From the NCBI GenBank assembly GCA_007133065.1, contig SLNJ01000013.1, positions 1 to 34,693 on the forward strand: a stretch of DNA of 34,693 nt. The letters are read 5' to 3'. Shown piece by piece: positions 33,008 through 34,693 of this stretch (position 1 is the first letter of the stretch; every line of letters starts with the position of its first letter). The notes under the pieces are model-generated. The model was not told the origin of the DNA and ran no database searches. It worked only from the letters and a program-made list of their open reading frames with translations. Made by a program: the position numbers and the translations under genes. The stretch comes from Opitutales bacterium. Its GTDB lineage: Bacteria; Verrucomicrobiota; Verrucomicrobiia; Opitutales; Oceanipulchritudinaceae.

Positions 33008-34048
33008 ATGGCTGACGAACGACTTCACCGCCAGAACATCGTCGCGTGTATCTGGGATTTCGACAAGACCCTCATTCCGGGGTACATGCAGTTCCCGATC
33101 TTCCGGCACTACGAAGTGGACGAGGCAAAGTTCTGGCGCGAGGTCAACGGTCTCCCGGCTTACTACGCCAGGCGCGGACAGCGGGTCTCGGCGGACACCG
33201 TCTACCTCAACCATCTGCTCACCTACGTCCAGGCCGGCATTTTCGCCGGTCTCAACAACGCGCTCTTGCGGAAGATGGGACCGGATCTCCCGTTCTACCC
33301 GGGCCTTCCGGATTTCCTCAAGACGCTGAGCGACCTGACCCGCTCGCGCCCCGAATACCGCAAGCACGACATCACCCTCGAACACTATATCATCTCAACC
33401 GGCCTCGCCGAGATGATCCGCGGTTCCGCCATCGCTCCGTTCGTCGAGGATATCTACGGGTGCGAACTGATCGAAGCCCCGCCGCAACCCGGCTACCTGA
33501 ATCAATCCGAACTCTCCATCGGTTCGGTGGAAGCAGAGGTGAACCAGATCGGCGTCATGGTCGACAATACGATCAAGACCCGATTTATCTTCGAGATCAA
33601 CAAGGGCACCAACAAGAACCCCGATATCGACGTCAACTCGCGCGTGGCGCAGGAAGATCGCCGAGTCCCGATCAAGAACATGATCTACGTCGCCGACGGG
33701 CCGAGCGACGTGCCGGTGTTCAGCGTGGTCCGCAAGAACGGCGGCCGCACGTACGCCGTGTACGAGTCCGGCAACGAGGCGGAATTCGTGCAGAACGACG
33801 GGCTCCTGCGCAGCGGCCGGGTCGATTCCTACGGGCGCGCCGACTACCGGCAAAAAAGCGACACCCATATGTGGCTTAAAACCCATGTCTCTCAGATCTG
33901 CGACCGCATCGTGTCCGAACAGGAGTACGCCCTCGCGCAACGCATCGGGACCCCGCCGCGACACCTCCACAAGAACAATCCCGTCCCCGAGGAACCGGCG
34001 GGGCCGCGGCAGGGAACGATCTTTGAGGAGGGAAAACCGGAGACGTGA
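33008..34048 (+). CDS. HAD-superfamily hydrolase
   Basis: The 346-residue protein has the HAD catalytic motif I DFDKTL (nucleophile Asp17, acid/base Asp19), motif II in LEHYIISTG, and motifs III/IV in [17 protein letters not shown]. This is a complete active site for a phosphatase. The large insertion between motifs I and II (about residues 25-110) is the cap domain. The C-terminal 50 residues are Pro/Glu-rich and probably disordered. Substrate unknown; the overall layout resembles phosphoserine-phosphatase-like HADs. A purine-rich AAGGGAA lies 7 bp upstream of the ATG and is a plausible ribosome binding site. It diverges from prfA. Confidence 0.88.
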   Translation: MADERLHRQNIVACIWDFDKTLIPGYMQFPIFRHYEVDEAKFWREVNGLPAYYARRGQRVSADTVYLNHLLTYVQAGIFAGLNNALLRKMGPDLPFYPGLPDFLKTLSDLTRSRPEYRKHDITLEHYIISTGLAEMIRGSAIAPFVEDIYGCELIEAPPQPGYLNQSELSIGSVEAEVNQIGVMVDNTIKTRFIFEINKGTNKNPDIDVNSRVAQEDRRVPIKNMIYVADGPSDVPVFSVVRKNGGRTYAVYESGNEAEFVQNDGLLRSGRVDSYGRADYRQKSDTHMWLKTHVSQICDRIVSEQEYALAQRIGTPPRHLHKNNPVPEEPAGPRQGTIFEEGKPET

Positions 34049-34221
34049 CCCCCCGATCGCCGAGGCCGGAGCCGCGACGGGCAAGCCGTGCGCTTGGTCA
34101 TGATGCCCGCAATAGATCGAGGTTCCAGAGCGAGGACACTACGCACCGCACCTTGATTGCAGAACTCCCGCGTGTCGACTGAGTGTCTCCGGCTCAACCG
34201 GTGTCAGAACAGCCCGCCGAT

Positions 34222-34617
34222 TCAAGTCGATTCCAACGCCTTGCGCACACGGGCAACGAGCAAATACGGATCAAACAGCAACACCCACACCCCAATCAAA
34301 ACGCCTGCGGTGTTCGCAGCGAGGTCGACCGGGTTGAAGGTCCGGTGGGGGATCAGTGACTGAACCGATTCGCACGCCACCGCGAAGAGAACGCCGGCTC
34401 CAATCCATCCCAGTGCCCGAACCACCCGGCGCTCCGACGATCGGTACACGTAAAACCACGCCAAAGCACACCAGGGAAGAAATCCGGTCGCATGCAAGAG
34501 ATGATCCAACCGGATCGTAAAGACATACCGCTGTTCAAGCCCCCCGCCGATCGGGACCACGTGCATCAACAGCACCATCATGGCATACAAAGCGAAGACT
34601 GCAGCGACTCTGGACAT
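34222..34617 (-). CDS. VanZ-family membrane protein
   Basis: The product (131 residues from ATG 34617; an upstream ATG at 34653 would add 12) has about four membrane segments and the VanZ-like pattern: LDHLLHATGFLPWCALAWF, a GWIGAGVLFAVACESVQSLIPHRTFNPVDLAANTAGVLIG stretch with the Glu-Ser-Val-Gln and Arg-Thr-Phe-x-x-x-Asp-Leu-x-x-Asn residues typical of the family. VanZ homologues are associated with teicoplanin resistance in enterococci, but most members are of unknown function, and no resistance role is implied. It is isolated, with 173 bp of featureless sequence to the HAD gene. Confidence 0.85.
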   Translation of the reverse strand: MSRVAAVFALYAMMVLLMHVVPIGGGLEQRYVFTIRLDHLLHATGFLPWCALAWFYVYRSSERRVVRALGWIGAGVLFAVACESVQSLIPHRTFNPVDLAANTAGVLIGVWVLLFDPYLLVARVRKALEST

Positions 34618-34693
34618 GGGTGTTCTATCGAATTCGGAACCAGTAAGGTTCACGACTCACACCCGATGTTCCGGATTTTTCCCATAAATCGAA

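Noticed and set aside
1..34693. CRISPR arrays, insertion sequences, phage genes and rRNA operons
   Set aside because: No regularly spaced repeats, transposase or integrase motifs, terminal inverted repeats around a gene, or rRNA-like sequence were seen on reading the window.

Overview
This is a GC-rich, tightly packed bacterial chromosome segment with no insertion sequence, prophage, CRISPR array or intact rRNA/tRNA gene visible. The gene content (TonB-dependent outer-membrane uptake, DUF4465 and 'cell surface protein' partners, Trp-rich C-terminal modules on exported proteins, sulfatase plus PhyH-type remnant, GldG/DUF4340 operon, few Shine-Dalgarno sequences) suggests a Gram-negative member of the PVC group, most likely Verrucomicrobiota (Opitutia-like). 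That placement is inference from gene content.

Region 1 (1-6900) holds an exported PQQ-type beta-propeller protein, a YiiD_C-type thioesterase, and a small metabolic cluster. The cluster is meaB (GTPase chaperone of the B12-dependent methylmalonyl-CoA mutase) followed by rsmG, then a biotin-dependent carboxyltransferase (OadA / transcarboxylase 5S family) on the other strand, and a divergent gamma-carbonic anhydrase. Together they point to propionyl/methylmalonyl-CoA carboxyl-transfer chemistry with local bicarbonate handling.

Region 2 (6900-12900) is an outer-membrane uptake locus resembling the vitamin B12 loci of Bacteroidota. A leftward operon carries a DUF4465 protein, a TonB-dependent receptor and a 'cell surface protein'. 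It faces a divergent gene for a BtuF-like periplasmic binding protein, and a Fur-family regulator follows. A promoter and a palindrome lie in the roughly 500-bp divergent region; I see no cobalamin riboswitch. Two of these proteins and the propeller protein at the left end share a Trp/Tyr-rich C-terminal module. Uptake of B12 or a similar metal-chelate would fit the MeaB gene nearby.

Region 3 (12900-21050) is a leftward five-gene operon: ABC ATPase, ABC permease, GldG-type auxiliary protein, DUF4340 protein and a large AsmA-like protein, possibly running on into the Fur-family gene. This is an envelope-associated ABC system of the gliding-associated type.

Region 4 (21050-27800) reads rightward: an unlisted 47-residue very basic protein closed by a perfect 12-bp terminator, a NarL/FixJ response regulator, a heterodimeric ABC exporter pair with one degenerate ATP site, a small hypothetical protein and an MFS transporter.

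Region 5 (27700-34693) is mostly leftward: a beta-hydroxyacid dehydrogenase, a possible deacetylase-fold protein, a 24-codon remnant of a PhyH dioxygenase gene, a sulfatase without signal peptide, a candidate 41-residue membrane protein, prfA, a rightward HAD hydrolase and a VanZ-family protein. Three convergent gene pairs in the window overlap at their 3' ends.
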